The translations under genes and the position numbers were made by a program. Below, in pieces: positions 16,567 to 27,136 of a DNA stretch of 64,000 bases. The notes beneath the pieces are model-generated. The model worked only from the letters and a program-made list of their open reading frames with translations, was not told where the DNA came from and did no database searches. Positions within the stretch are counted from its first letter, which is position 1. Each line of letters starts with the position of its first letter. Origin of the DNA: Serinicoccus kebangsaanensis (GTDB lineage Bacteria; Actinomycetota; Actinomycetes; Actinomycetales; Dermatophilaceae); the NCBI RefSeq assembly GCF_008919445.1, contig NZ_VSLG01000014.1, positions 31,344-95,343 of the forward strand, given 5' to 3'.

Positions 16567-16746
16567 CCACCGCGCGTCGCCCGTGGTTGCCCTCCGGGGC
16601 ACTGGGCGTCGCCCGTGGTTGGCTCGCAACCATGCGCGACGCCCGGTGGCCTCGTGGCCAACCACTCGCGACGCCCGGTGGCCTCGTGGCCAACCATGCG
16701 CGACGCTCGGTGGCCTTGTGGCCAACCATTCGCGACGCTCGGTGGG
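16567..16746. repeat. 32-bp-period repeat array, 2 forward and 4 reverse units
   Basis: Forward cores at about 16567-16589 and 16600-16622, then four reverse cores starting at 16626, 16658, 16690 and 16722, spaced exactly 32 bp. The reverse core reads CCAACCANNCGCGACGCYCG; its complement is the same core found at 45881 and in the array at 49652-49802. It fills most of the 313-base gap between the divergent ung and DUF3263 genes; apart from the promoter region near 16805, I see nothing else there. Confidence 0.88.
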
Positions 16747-16858
16747 AGGAGGGGCGCGGGTGGACGCGCCCGGAGCAAATGACACGGGTGTAAGTCGCGT
16801 GCCCTAGACTGGGGACGGACCGGCCAGATCGAGCGTGCGCGACGAGAGGACTTCATCC

Positions 16859-17149
16859 ATGGGCGCTGCCAGCCATGTGCAGCAGGTCGACCCACCCGCC
16901 GGGTTGTCCGAGCGGGACCAGGAGATCCTCGACTTCGAGAACCGGCACTGGACCTACGCCGGCTCCAAGGAGCAGGGCATCAAGGACCTCTTCGACCTCA
17001 GCTCGACCCGGTACTACCAGCTCCTCAACCAGCTCATCGACAACGAGGCGGCGCTCGCCTACAAGCCGCTGCTCATCAAGCGACTTCGTCGTGACCGCTC
17101 GCGCCGGCAGCGGGCGCGCTCGATGCGGCGCCTCGGGATCGAGAGCTGA
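16859..17149 (+). CDS. DUF3263-family small protein
   Basis: 96-residue protein matching the actinobacterial DUF3263 family, which has no established function. The core LSERDQEILDFENRHWTYAGSK followed by DLFDLSSTRYYQLLNQLID looks like a helix-turn-helix, and the arginine-rich tail (RLRRDRSRRQRARSMRR) suggests nucleic-acid binding. The ATG at 16859 follows GAGAGGA. A TAGACT -10-like box lies at 16805-16810. A hairpin terminator follows, so it is probably monocistronic. Confidence 0.82.
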   Translation: MGAASHVQQVDPPAGLSERDQEILDFENRHWTYAGSKEQGIKDLFDLSSTRYYQLLNQLIDNEAALAYKPLLIKRLRRDRSRRQRARSMRRLGIES

Positions 17150-17165
17150 GCCGAGACACACGCCA

Positions 17166-17203
17166 GGCCCACTGCCCACCGGGGCGGTGGGCCTTGTAGT
17201 TTG
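17166..17203 (+). terminator. rho-independent terminator of the DUF3263 gene
   Basis: 12-bp arms 17166-17177 and 17182-17193 (one mismatch) around ACCG, followed by TTGTAGTTTG. It separates the DUF3263 gene from the formate-THF ligase gene on the same strand. Confidence 0.8.
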
Positions 17204-17239
17204 TGCTGACGATCATCGGCTGCAAGGAGGCAGGCAGGG

Positions 17240-18907
17240 ATGTTGACCGACGTTCAGATCGCGCAGGGGGCCACGCTGGAGCGGATCTCCGAGGTCGCGC
17301 AGCGGCTCGGGCTCACCGAGCAGGAGTACGAGCCCTACGGCCACGACAAGGCGAAGATCTCCCTCGACGTCCTGGACCGGCTCGCGGACCGCCCGGACGG
17401 CAAGCTCGTCCTCGTCACCGCCATCAACCCGACCGCGGCCGGGGAGGGCAAGACCACGACCAACGTCGGCCTGTCCATGGCGCTGAACCGGATCGGTGCC
17501 CAGGCCATCACGACGCTGCGGGAGCCCTCGCTCGGGCCGTGCTTCGGGATGAAGGGTGGCGCCGCCGGCGGGGGCTACGCCCAGGTGGTGCCGATGGACG
17601 ACATCAACCTGCACTTCACCGGTGACTTCCACGCCATCACCTCGGCGCACAACCTGCTCGCCGCGCTCCTCGACAACTCGCTGCACCAGGGCAACCCGTT
17701 GGGCATCGACGCCAAGCGGGTCACCTGGAAGCGGGTGCTCGACATGAACGACCGGGCCCTGCGCAACATCGTCGTCGGCATGGGCAAGAAGGGCGACGGG
17801 GTGGTCCGCGAGTCCGGCTTCGAGATCACCGTCGCCAGCGAGATCATGGCGGCGCTGTGCCTGGCGACCGGCCTGGAGGACCTGAAGGAGCGCTTCGGTC
17901 GGATCGTCGTGGGCTACACGCACGACAAGCAGCCGGTGACCGCGGGCCAGCTCGAGGCCGCCGGCGCGATGGCGATGCTGATGAAGGACGCCGTCAAGCC
18001 CAACCTGGTCCAGACGCTGGAGAACACCCCGGCGATCATCCACGGCGGGCCGTTCGCCAACATCGCGCACGGCAACAACTCCGTGCTCGCCACCCGCACC
18101 GCCCTCAAGCTGGCCGACTACGTCGTCACCGAGGCCGGCTTCGGCGCCGACCTGGGGGCGGAGAAGTTCTTCGACATCGTCTGCCCGGCCGGCGGGCTGC
18201 GCCCTGACGCGGCGGTGATCGTCGCGACGGTCCGCGCGCTCAAGCTCAACGGCGGCGCGCAGAAGTCGGAGCTGGGCACCGAGGACGTCGAGGCGCTGCG
18301 CACCGGGCTGGCCAACCTGGAGCAGCACCTGGAGAACCTCGCGAAGTTCGGCGTCCCCGTCGTCGTGGCGCTCAACCGCTTCCCGAGCGACACCGCGCAT
18401 GAGCTGCAGCTCGTGCGGGAGCGCTGCGCCGAGCTCGGGGTGGACGTGGCGCTCTCCGAGGTCTTCACCCGCGGCGGCGAGGGCGGCGAGGAGCTCGCCC
18501 GCGCGGTCGTCGAGCTGTGCGAGCGGGGCAGCGACTACGCACCCCTCTACCGCCCGGACACGAGCATCCAGGACAAGATCGAGACGATCGCGACCGAGGT
18601 ATACCGTGCCGACGGCGTCGACTTCGCGCCCGCGGCTCGCGCGCAGCTCGCCCAGCTCACCGACGAGGGCTACGGCGAGCTGCCGGTGTGCATGGCCAAG
18701 ACGCAGTACTCCTTCTCCGACGACCCGTCCCTGCTGGGGGCGCCCCGCGGCTTCACCATCACCGTCCGGGAGCTCGTCGTCAACGCCGGGGCGGGCTTCG
18801 TCGTCGCGCTGACCGGCGACATCATGCGGATGCCCGGCCTGCCCAAGGTGCCGGCCGCGCTCGGCATGGACATCGCCGAGGACGGCACGATCACCGGCCT
18901 GAGCTAG
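17240..18907 (+). CDS. fhs: formate--tetrahydrofolate ligase
   Basis: 555-residue enzyme that makes 10-formyl-THF from formate, THF and ATP for one-carbon metabolism. The P-loop-like [42 protein letters not shown], and [19 protein letters not shown] near the C-terminus are textbook for the family, and the length is normal. The ATG at 17240 follows AAGGAGG with 9-base spacing. Its TAG stop overlaps the stop of the convergent symporter gene within the palindrome CTAG. No GGCATACC motif occurs in the gene. Confidence 0.97.
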   Translation: MLTDVQIAQGATLERISEVAQRLGLTEQEYEPYGHDKAKISLDVLDRLADRPDGKLVLVTAINPTAAGEGKTTTNVGLSMALNRIGAQAITTLREPSLGPCFGMKGGAAGGGYAQVVPMDDINLHFTGDFHAITSAHNLLAALLDNSLHQGNPLGIDAKRVTWKRVLDMNDRALRNIVVGMGKKGDGVVRESGFEITVASEIMAALCLATGLEDLKERFGRIVVGYTHDKQPVTAGQLEAAGAMAMLMKDAVKPNLVQTLENTPAIIHGGPFANIAHGNNSVLATRTALKLADYVVTEAGFGADLGAEKFFDIVCPAGGLRPDAAVIVATVRALKLNGGAQKSELGTEDVEALRTGLANLEQHLENLAKFGVPVVVALNRFPSDTAHELQLVRERCAELGVDVALSEVFTRGGEGGEELARAVVELCERGSDYAPLYRPDTSIQDKIETIATEVYRADGVDFAPAARAQLAQLTDEGYGELPVCMAKTQYSFSDDPSLLGAPRGFTITVRELVVNAGAGFVVALTGDIMRMPGLPKVPAALGMDIAEDGTITGLS

Positions 18908-20580
18908 GCCCAGATGACGACGATCACCGCCGTCGTCACGAGCAGCACCACCGAGAGCACCCGGTAGTTCGCCCACACCGCGGTGCCCTGCAGCGCCGCG
19001 GACTCCTCGGTCCAGTAGTCCGTCTTCCAGGTGAGCTCGGCCGTCTTGGACTCGTCCGGCGACGGACCCAGCAGGCTGATCACCACGAGCAGCAGCACCG
19101 ACGTCGCGGTGCTGATGCCGGCGGCGTAGAGGAACTGGATGGAGGGCTCCTCCGGCAGCACCTGGGTGAGGATGAAGGCCACCAGGCCGAGGGGCTGCAT
19201 GATCACCAGGGTGAGGAAGGCGGCGGTCGCGCTGATCCGCTTCGAGGCGATGCCGACGAGGAAGACCGCGACGACGGGGGGCACCAGGAAGGACAGCACG
19301 GACTGCAGGTAGTTGTACAACGTGTCGAACTGGGCGATGAACGGCGCCCACAGGATGGCGACGACGAGCGCGACGACCGTGGCCACCCGGCCGGTGAAGA
19401 CCAGGCCGCGCTGCGAGGTGTCCGGCCGCAAGGTCTTCACGAAGTCCATCGTCACGATCGTCGATGCGGAGTTGAGGATCGAGTCCACGGTCGAGGTGAT
19501 CGCGGCGATCACCGCCGCCAGGATGAGTCCGCGCAGACCGACGGGCAGCAGGTCGAAGACCAGGGTCGGGAAGACGGTGTCCGGGTTGTCCAGCTCGGGG
19601 TAGAGGGAGATCGCCATCACCCCGGGGAAGATGAACAGGAAGAGGAAGGCCAGCTTGATGAAGCCCGCCAGCAGCGAGCCCCAGCGGCCGTGGTCGAGCG
19701 ACTTGGCCCCGAGGGTGCGCTGGACCACGAGCTGGTTGGTGGTCCAGTAGTACAGGCCCACGACGAGCACGCCGGTGATCAGGCCCGGCCAGGGCAGGTC
19801 GGCGTGGTCCGCGGGCAGGATGAGGCTCATCTTCTCCTCGCCCGCGGCCTGCGCCATCGAGTCCCACGACTCGATGGCGTTGAACGTCGCGATGAGGACG
19901 ATCACCCCGCCGATCAGGGTGATCGTCGCCTGGATCGAGTCGCTCACCATGACCGCGCCGAGGCCACCGATGACGGTGTAGATCGCGGCCAGGACCGCGA
20001 GCACCGCCACCGAGACGATCATCGGGATGTCCGGGTAGAGCACCTTGACGACGACCGCGCCGGCGAAGAGCGCCGCCGCCATGTCGATGAACATGTTGGC
20101 GAAGAGGTTGAACCCGGCGAAGGCCATGCGTGCCCGCCGGTCGTAGCGCTGCTCGAGGAACTCCGGGAGGGTGAACACCTTGGACCGGAGGTAGAACGGC
20201 AGGATGAAGAAGATGAAGACGACGAGGATCACCGCCGACATCCACTCGTAGGCGAAGATCGAGATGCCCTGCTCGTAGGCGCCGCCGGCCAGACCGACGA
20301 AGGTGGCGCCGGACATGTTGGTCGCCACGAGGGAGAGGCCGACGAAGGGCCAGATGAAGTTGCGGCCGCCCAGGAAGTAGTCCTCCGAGGCGTCGCTCTC
20401 CCGGCCGCTCGACTCCGCCTCGGCGTGGGCCTTCCTCTGCATCCGGGCACCCACCACGAGCGGGATGATCCGGCTCAGGACGAGGTAGCCGATGATGACC
20501 GACAGGTCGAGCGCGCGGACGGTGAAGTCCGGCATACCCTGCCCGGCGTCGGCGAGCGGGAGCATCACGTCGGCGCTCAT
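18904..20580 (-). CDS. solute:sodium symporter (SSS/SGLT family)
   Basis: 558-residue integral membrane protein with about 14 spans. Family-typical segments include [47 protein letters not shown] and the signature-like [20 protein letters not shown] with the serine and threonine residues used for sodium binding. SGLT-like members import sugars or other organic solutes with Na+; the substrate cannot be read here. ATG 20580 overlaps the universal stress protein stop. The last 60 or so residues include one extra span and a charged linker. Confidence 0.92.
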   Translation of the reverse strand: MSADVMLPLADAGQGMPDFTVRALDLSVIIGYLVLSRIIPLVVGARMQRKAHAEAESSGRESDASEDYFLGGRNFIWPFVGLSLVATNMSGATFVGLAGGAYEQGISIFAYEWMSAVILVVFIFFILPFYLRSKVFTLPEFLEQRYDRRARMAFAGFNLFANMFIDMAAALFAGAVVVKVLYPDIPMIVSVAVLAVLAAIYTVIGGLGAVMVSDSIQATITLIGGVIVLIATFNAIESWDSMAQAAGEEKMSLILPADHADLPWPGLITGVLVVGLYYWTTNQLVVQRTLGAKSLDHGRWGSLLAGFIKLAFLFLFIFPGVMAISLYPELDNPDTVFPTLVFDLLPVGLRGLILAAVIAAITSTVDSILNSASTIVTMDFVKTLRPDTSQRGLVFTGRVATVVALVVAILWAPFIAQFDTLYNYLQSVLSFLVPPVVAVFLVGIASKRISATAAFLTLVIMQPLGLVAFILTQVLPEEPSIQFLYAAGISTATSVLLLVVISLLGPSPDESKTAELTWKTDYWTEESAALQGTAVWANYRVLSVVLLVTTAVIVVIWA

Positions 20581-21023
20581 CGCGTCTCCTCCTCGGTGCG
20601 GACGACCAGCACCGCGCACGGTGCGTGCCGGACGATGCCCTCGGCGTCGTTGCCGAGCAGGACGCGGACGAAGGCGTTCTGACCGCGGCTGCCGATGACG
20701 ATGAGGTCGGCGTCGATCTCGTCCCGCAGCCGGAGGATCTCGTCGGTGGCGCGACCGGTGCGCAGATGGCTGCCGGAGACGGGCACGTGCGCTCCCTCCA
20801 GCTGGGCGACGGTGTCGGCCAGCACCGGCCGCGCCTCGCTCTCGACGCGGGCGCGCAGGGCCGGACTGAGCGGGGCCGGGTGGGTCCACGCCGAGACGAG
20901 CGCGACGTGGACCACGTGCACCTCGGCCTCGGTGTGCGCGACCAGGTCGATGACGCGCTCACGGGCGCGGGCGGCGCTGGGCGAGCCGTCTGCTGCGAGC
21001 AGGATCCGGGTCGGGAAGGTCAT
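20577..21023 (-). CDS. universal stress protein (UspA family)
   Basis: 148-residue single-domain Usp. It shows ILLAADGSPSA at the N-terminus and the ATP-binding signature IGSRGQN...LLGNDAEGIVRHAPCAVLVV at the C-terminus, so it should bind ATP. The ATG at 21023 follows AGGAGGGG. It is transcribed ahead of, and overlaps, the symporter gene. Usp genes paired with transporters sometimes gate transporter activity; that is inference here. Confidence 0.93.
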   Translation of the reverse strand: MTFPTRILLAADGSPSAARARERVIDLVAHTEAEVHVVHVALVSAWTHPAPLSPALRARVESEARPVLADTVAQLEGAHVPVSGSHLRTGRATDEILRLRDEIDADLIVIGSRGQNAFVRVLLGNDAEGIVRHAPCAVLVVRTEEETR

Positions 21024-21146
21024 GCTGCCCCTCCTGGGCTGGGTCGTGTCGACGCTGACCAGGCCCACCCTGACAACCCTGCGCCCGTCGCGCCTGCTGA
21101 ACCGACGTGCCGGGCGAAGCCCGACCGGGCACACCCCGGCGCCCCC

Positions 21147-21152
21147 TAGACT
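21147..21152 (+). promoter_or_regulatory. -10 box of the MBL hydrolase gene (leaderless)
   Basis: TAGACT, 8 bases before the ATG at 21161, with no ribosome site. No convincing -35 is seen. Confidence 0.5.
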
Positions 21153-21160
21153 GGTCCCCG

Positions 21161-21997
21161 ATGAGTGAGGCGACCTGGCGCGAAGTGGCTCCCGGGGTCC
21201 ACGTCCGTCGGCACGAGGAGCTCAAGCTCAACTGCGGCCTGGTCGTGGGGGAGGAGCGGTCCCTGGTCATCGACACCCGGAGCTTCCACGCCCAGGGGGA
21301 CGAGCTGCTGGACGCGGTGCGACAGCTCACCGACACCGAGCTGGTCGTCGTCAACACGCACGCGCACTACGACCACTGCTTCGGCAACGCCGCCTTCCGC
21401 GACTCCCAGATCTATGCCCACTCCGGCGCGGCCGACGGGCTGCGCCGCACCGGCGAGCACCAGCGGCAGCAGGTGGTTGACCACCTGCGGGCGACCGACC
21501 GCGAGCAGCTCGCCGAGCAGGTCCGCGAGACCGAGATCGTGCTCCCGTTCTACCTTGTGGAGGAGGACACCGTGCTCGACCTGGGGGGTCGCACCGTCGA
21601 GCTGCAGTATGCCGGGCGCGGGCACACCGACCACGACCTCGCCGTCGCGGTGCCGGACGCCGCCGTCGTCTTCACCGGGGACCTGGTCGAGGAGGGCGCC
21701 GACCCGGCGATGGAGGACGCCTTCCCGCTGGAGTGGGCGCCGACCCTGCGCTCGCTGCTGGGTCGTGACTCCTCCGGGGCGTCCGACACCTGGGTGCCCG
21801 GACACGGCCAGGTGGTGGACCGTTCCTTCGTCGAGGCGCAGGCCGAGCAGCTGGCCTCGATGGCCGAGCGCTTCTCCGAGGTGCTCGGCACCGGGCTCGC
21901 CGGGGTGGACTCCCTCGCCAACGCGGGGCGCGGTCTCGGGCTGACCGAGGACACCCTGAGGTTGGCTGCGGTGCGGGCCCTCGAGCTGCGCCACTGA
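21161..21997 (+). CDS. metallo-beta-lactamase-fold hydrolase
   Basis: 278-residue MBL-fold protein. The metal-binding motif NTHAHYDHCFGN, then GRGHTDHDLAV, FTGDLV and VPGHG give a complete di-zinc site. It lacks a signal peptide and is probably cytoplasmic. About 60 C-terminal residues after PGHG are helical and may cap the active site. Its function within this very broad superfamily (thioesterase, lactonase, nuclease) cannot be assigned. It is divergent from the Usp-symporter operon. Confidence 0.88.
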   Translation: MSEATWREVAPGVHVRRHEELKLNCGLVVGEERSLVIDTRSFHAQGDELLDAVRQLTDTELVVVNTHAHYDHCFGNAAFRDSQIYAHSGAADGLRRTGEHQRQQVVDHLRATDREQLAEQVRETEIVLPFYLVEEDTVLDLGGRTVELQYAGRGHTDHDLAVAVPDAAVVFTGDLVEEGADPAMEDAFPLEWAPTLRSLLGRDSSGASDTWVPGHGQVVDRSFVEAQAEQLASMAERFSEVLGTGLAGVDSLANAGRGLGLTEDTLRLAAVRALELRH

Positions 21998-22025
21998 GCC
22001 GGCGCCGGGCATACCGGCCGTGTCA

Positions 22026-22052
22026 TTTGCACTCTGGGCCCTCGAGTGCTCA
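22026..22052 (+). promoter_or_regulatory. CIRCE operator 1 (HrcA site)
   Basis: TTTGCACTC, 9 bases, GAGTGCTCA. It matches the CIRCE consensus TTAGCACTC-N9-GAGTGCTAA with two or three deviations. It is the upstream one of two sites before groEL. Confidence 0.85.
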
Positions 22053-22060
22053 TCATGGAC

Positions 22061-22087
22061 CTAGCACTCTCACCACGAGAGTGATAA
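22061..22087 (+). promoter_or_regulatory. CIRCE operator 2 (HrcA site)
   Basis: CTAGCACTC, 9 bases, GAGTGATAA, close to the CIRCE consensus. It lies about 120 bases before the groEL start. Two adjacent CIRCE sites imply HrcA repression and heat induction of this gene. Confidence 0.92.
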
Positions 22088-23827
<1,740 letters not shown>

Positions 23828-23882
23828 TCGATCCCGTGATCAGAGACTAGGCACGCCCGCGTTGCTCGCGGGCGACCACCGA

Positions 23883-23923
23883 CCGACGGGCGGTCCCTCC
23901 ACTGCGGAGGGGCCGCCCGTCGG
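23883..23923 (+). terminator. groEL terminator hairpin
   Basis: 18-bp arms (23883-23900 and 23906-23923) with one mismatch around a 5-base loop, no T-run. It lies between convergent groEL and the WXG100 gene, and so could serve both. Confidence 0.72.
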
Positions 23924-24051
23924 CGTGTGCCGGGGAGCTCGCGACGGTCAGGGTTTGGGAGTCCCTGCGGCCACGACGCCGTCGACGGCGCGCGGCCCCG
24001 GCCGTCACTCGGGGTAGGTCGCTCGACCCGGACACCCGGACCCGGCAGCGG

Positions 24052-24348
24052 TCACTGCGGGGTGAAGCGGGTGCGGTTGGTCTGCTCGACCAGCTCGTAG
24101 TCCTGGCCCGCGGTGCGCAGCGTGGTCGAGATCTGCTGCAGCGAGGTGCGCACCCGCTCCTGGGTCGCGCTCCAGTCCTGGGTGACGCTGTGGAAGCTGC
24201 CCGCGGCCGAGCCGCGCCAGCAGTCCTGCAGCGCGTTCAGCTTGGCCATCATCGACCGGACCTCCCCCTCGATGGTCGCGGCGATCCGCTCGATGTCGCC
24301 GGAGGCGGCGGCGATGCGTGCGGTGTCGACGGCGAAGGTGTTGCTCAT
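24052..24348 (-). CDS. WXG100-family (ESAT-6-like) protein
   Basis: 98-residue helical hairpin protein with the central motif CWRGSAAGSF (the W-x-G turn at about residue 44). Family members are exported by type VII (ESX) systems as dimers. The ATG at 24348 follows GGAGGG. No ESX ATPase, EccD channel or partner WXG gene is seen in the surrounding 64 kb, so it is an orphan here. The two-helix prediction and length are standard. Confidence 0.88.
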   Translation of the reverse strand: MSNTFAVDTARIAAASGDIERIAATIEGEVRSMMAKLNALQDCWRGSAAGSFHSVTQDWSATQERVRTSLQQISTTLRTAGQDYELVEQTNRTRFTPQ

Positions 24349-24439
24349 GGTGCCCTCCCTCGTGCCGGTGGCCGGGCGGCCACCTCGTGCCCTCGACGCT
24401 AGGCGCATCCGCCGACCTCGCGCAGAAGTTGTCCACAGG

Positions 24440-24445
24440 TAGGGT
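24440..24445 (+). promoter_or_regulatory. -10 box of DUF4031-Nudix gene
   Basis: TAGGGT, 8 bases before the ATG; no ribosome site between them. Confidence 0.45.
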
Positions 24446-24453
24446 CTCGGGTC

Positions 24454-25236
24454 ATGACCGTCCTCGTCGATCCGCCCATGTGGCGGGCGCACGGACGGCT
24501 CTGGGCCCACCTGGCCAGCGACACCTCCCTGGCCGAGCTGCACGGCTTCGCCGCGCGCGTGGGCATACCCCGGCGGTCGTTCGAGGGGGACCACTACGAC
24601 ATCCCGCAGGAGCGGTATGCCGACGTCGTCGCCGCGGGGGCGCTCGAGGTGAGCGGGGGTGAGCTGGCGCGACGGCTGCGGGCGAGCGGCCTGCGCTTCC
24701 GGAAGCGGCGGGGCGAGCGCCCCCTGGCCCGGGCCGTCGACGGGCTGGCCGCCGCGGTGCCGGGGTCGCACGTGCTGGAGGTCGTCGGGTCACCGCACGA
24801 GCGGCGCGGCGCCGGCGCGGCGGTCGTGCTCATCCGCTCGACCGAGGGCCACCGCATGGTGCTCGTCCGCAACGCCTCGCGCGCGGGGTGGGGCGCCCCG
24901 GGGGGCAAGCGGGAGGTGGACGACGGGTCGGTCCGCGCCGCCGCGGTGCGTGAGGTCGCCGAGGAGATCGGGCTGCGTCTGGAGCCCGGCCTGCTGCGGC
25001 CGGTGGGCTACCAGCGGGTCACGATCGCGCCGGGGGAGGGACGGGGCACCTGGGACGACGGGGACAACTACGTGCAGGCCTTCGGGGCTGTGGCGGACCC
25101 GGCGCAGCCGCTCACCCCGGACCGGGTGGAGGTGCTCGAGGCCGGGTGGTTCACGCTCGCCGAGGCGAGCCGGCTCGCCGGCGACGCCCCCTGGTGGCCG
25201 CTGGTGCAGTGGTGGTGGGACCAGCCGGCGTCGTGA
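24454..25236 (+). CDS. DUF4031-Nudix hydrolase fusion
   Basis: 260-residue two-domain protein. Residues 1-85 match the DUF4031 type (MTVLVDPPMWRAHGRLWAHL, DHYDIPQERYADVVAAGA). The second half is a Nudix domain with a box around GGKREVDDGSVRAAAVREV followed by AEEIGL; it has one residue more than the classic spacing between GG and RE. Nudix enzymes cleave nucleoside-diphosphate-linked compounds; the substrate is unknown. The ATG at 24454 is 8 bases after a TAGGGT -10 box, so it is probably leaderless. Confidence 0.85.
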   Translation: MTVLVDPPMWRAHGRLWAHLASDTSLAELHGFAARVGIPRRSFEGDHYDIPQERYADVVAAGALEVSGGELARRLRASGLRFRKRRGERPLARAVDGLAAAVPGSHVLEVVGSPHERRGAGAAVVLIRSTEGHRMVLVRNASRAGWGAPGGKREVDDGSVRAAAVREVAEEIGLRLEPGLLRPVGYQRVTIAPGEGRGTWDDGDNYVQAFGAVADPAQPLTPDRVEVLEAGWFTLAEASRLAGDAPWWPLVQWWWDQPAS

Positions 25237-25253
25237 CCGACCGGCCACTGCGG

Positions 25254-25955
25254 TCACAGGTGCTTGGTGGCCTCGCGCACGCTCAGCCCGCTGAGCCGGT
25301 CGCGGTGGGCGTCCACGAGCGCGAGGACCCACGCCGGGTCGGTCTTGGCGTGCTCGCGCAGGGCCCACCCGACCGCCTTGCGGATGAAGAACTCCGAGCC
25401 GAAGCGCGATCCTTCGAGGTTGGCGGTGACGGTGCGCCCCAGCAGGTCGGTGTCGGTGTCGGCGCGGTGCCGCAGCTGGCTCAGGATCGCGACGCGCCGC
25501 AGCCACAGGTCGTCGCCCACGGACCAGTCGTCCATCACCGGCGTCACGGTGGCGCGGTGCCCCAGCAGCACCGGCCCGACGAGCCGCGAGGCGATCTCGT
25601 CCACGACGTCCCACCACGCGCCGGTGACGGTGAGGTGCCGGTAGAGGGGGAGCGTGCCGGGGTCCTGCCAGTCGCGCGCGGTGCGGTGCCGGGCCAGCGC
25701 GAGCGCGGCATACCACTGCTCCCGGTGCGTGACCCCGTCCCAGAGCTCCCGCACCGTGGCCTCCCAGGTCGCCCGGTCGGGCATCGGGTGCGCGCGCAGA
25801 AGCGGGTCGACGACGCGGCGGAGCTCGGGTGAGGTGATCCCGTGGAAGGGCAGCGCCGACTTCATGTATGCCTGCTGCCCGGCCGCGCGCCCGGGGTCGC
25901 CGGCCGCGGCGAGCGCGGCGCGCAGCTCGTCGACGAGGGCGACGTCATACCCCAC
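25254..25955 (-). CDS. DNA alkylation repair protein (AlkD/HEAT-like)
   Basis: 233-residue alpha-helical repeat protein resembling AlkD-type DNA glycosylases that excise bulky or N-alkylated bases. Typical blocks are QQAYMKSALPFHGI, REQWYAALALARHR, TGAWWDVVDEIASRLVG (with the Trp and Asp used in catalysis) and EGSRFGSEFFIRKAVGWALREHAK. The GTG start at 25955 overlaps the HD-protein gene upstream by 11 bases. It converges on the Nudix gene with a 17-base gap. The family assignment is firm; the exact lesion is not. Confidence 0.87.
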   Translation of the reverse strand: MGYDVALVDELRAALAAAGDPGRAAGQQAYMKSALPFHGITSPELRRVVDPLLRAHPMPDRATWEATVRELWDGVTHREQWYAALALARHRTARDWQDPGTLPLYRHLTVTGAWWDVVDEIASRLVGPVLLGHRATVTPVMDDWSVGDDLWLRRVAILSQLRHRADTDTDLLGRTVTANLEGSRFGSEFFIRKAVGWALREHAKTDPAWVLALVDAHRDRLSGLSVREATKHL

Positions 25956-26619
25956 GCAGGTCCTCCAGCTCAGCCCTGAGGTTGGCGCGAGCCTGCCCGC
26001 TCCAGCGGGCCTGGGCGTGCTCGGTGCGGTAGAGGCGCTCGCGCTGCGCGAAGGGCGCCATGACCGCCGCCCGGCCGGCGCGGAAGGCCTCGTCCGGGAC
26101 GTGCGAGTACTCCTCGCGCACCTGCTGCCGGTAGGCGGCATACCGGGCCGGCGGTGCGGACAGGATCCACAGGTCGGCGTCGTGCATCGCCGCCAGCGCG
26201 GCGCTCCCGGTGGCGTCGTCGTGACCGTGGTCGACCGTCATCAGCACGCCGGCCTCGACCGCGTCCACGGTGGCCGCGTCGACGCCGAGCCGGTGCAGGT
26301 GGTCGCGAGCCATCGTCGCGCTGCGGTGCTCGTTGCTGCCCGGCGCGGCCCGGGGGTCGTAGCCCAGGTCGTGGTACCACGCGACGGTGCGGGCGAGCAG
26401 GGCCTCGCCCTCGTCCACCTCGGCACCCACCTGCAGCTCGTCCAGGGCGCGCAGCACCTCGGTCAGGTGCTCGGTGGTGTGGTAGCGGCGGTGCGGCTCG
26501 GACCAACCGCGCAGCAGCATCGACCCCTCGGCCAGCCACAGGTCGCGACCGGCCGACGGGGCCAGCGCGGCGGCGTCCTCGAGCCAGCGGTCGAGCAGGG
26601 CCTCGGCGGGGTGGGTCAC
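25945..26619 (-). CDS. HD-domain metal-dependent phosphohydrolase
   Basis: 224-residue HD-superfamily protein. Metal ligands are visible in RRYHTTEHL (His), VAWYHDLGYDPRA (His-Asp), NEHRSATMA and MHDADLWIL (Asp). Related actinobacterial proteins are called predicted metal-dependent HD phosphohydrolases and have no known substrate. The GTG start at 26619 overlaps the membrane-protein gene stop (GTGA), and its end overlaps the AlkD-like gene, so the three are co-transcribed. Confidence 0.83.
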   Translation of the reverse strand: MTHPAEALLDRWLEDAAALAPSAGRDLWLAEGSMLLRGWSEPHRRYHTTEHLTEVLRALDELQVGAEVDEGEALLARTVAWYHDLGYDPRAAPGSNEHRSATMARDHLHRLGVDAATVDAVEAGVLMTVDHGHDDATGSAALAAMHDADLWILSAPPARYAAYRQQVREEYSHVPDEAFRAGRAAVMAPFAQRERLYRTEHAQARWSGQARANLRAELEDLRGV

Positions 26620-27056
26620 CTGCCCTGCCCCTGCCCGCGCCGCGCCTGCTCCCAGCGCTGCCGCAGCTGCCGGTCGCGCGCCCTGAACCCGGTGCGGACC
26701 CGGGTGCCGTCCCGCAGCACGACCCACCAGGCCTTGGCCTGCTTGTCGCCGCGCGCCGTGGTGACGTCCTCCACCTGGGACCAGGGGACCGGCCCGTGCC
26801 CCGGCAGCTGCATCCCATAGCCGTCCACCCGGACGGCGGTGTCGGACCGGCGTGAGAGCTGGGTGAGCGTCACGGTGAGCAGCGCGACGGAGTAGACGAG
26901 ACCGGCTGCGGCGAGGATCCACCACCAGACGGCGTCGCCCTGCGTGTCGACCGCCTGCATCACCGCCACCGTCGTCGCGACGAGGGGAGGCACCAGTTCC
27001 AGCCAGCCCCAGCGTCCACCGGGGACCAGCACCTCGCTGCTCGTGAAGTCCTGCAC
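26616..27056 (-). CDS. small membrane protein with PH-like C-terminal domain
   Basis: 146-residue protein with two predicted membrane spans (about residues 20-35 and 45-64, WWWILAAAGLVYSVALLTVTL) and a C-terminal soluble region YGMQLPGHGPVPWSQVEDVTT...AWWVVLRDGTRVRTGF that looks like a bacterial PH domain. No function is known for such proteins. The GTG start at 27056 has only a weak ribosome site. It is the first gene of a three-gene operon with the HD and AlkD-like genes. Confidence 0.75.
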   Translation of the reverse strand: MQDFTSSEVLVPGGRWGWLELVPPLVATTVAVMQAVDTQGDAVWWWILAAAGLVYSVALLTVTLTQLSRRSDTAVRVDGYGMQLPGHGPVPWSQVEDVTTARGDKQAKAWWVVLRDGTRVRTGFRARDRQLRQRWEQARRGQGQGR

Positions 27057-27136
27057 CCGGCCATCGTGGCACGCCCCGGATCCATGCCTCGGGGCCGCCG
27101 CGCCACCGCGCGACGGCCCCGGGGGAGGTGCTGGGG

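Noticed and set aside
17240..17290. tRNA or small RNA before fhs
   Set aside because: No cloverleaf or conserved RNA motif was seen anywhere in the window apart from the FMN riboswitch.
18517..20682. 721-codon + strand frame opposite the symporter
   Set aside because: His/Gln/Arg/Glu-rich translation typical of an antisense frame; the opposite strand carries a complete SSS transporter.
17213..20962. 1249-codon minus-strand open frame across fhs and the symporter
   Set aside because: Runs antisense through fhs and in another frame through the real symporter gene; composition artefact.
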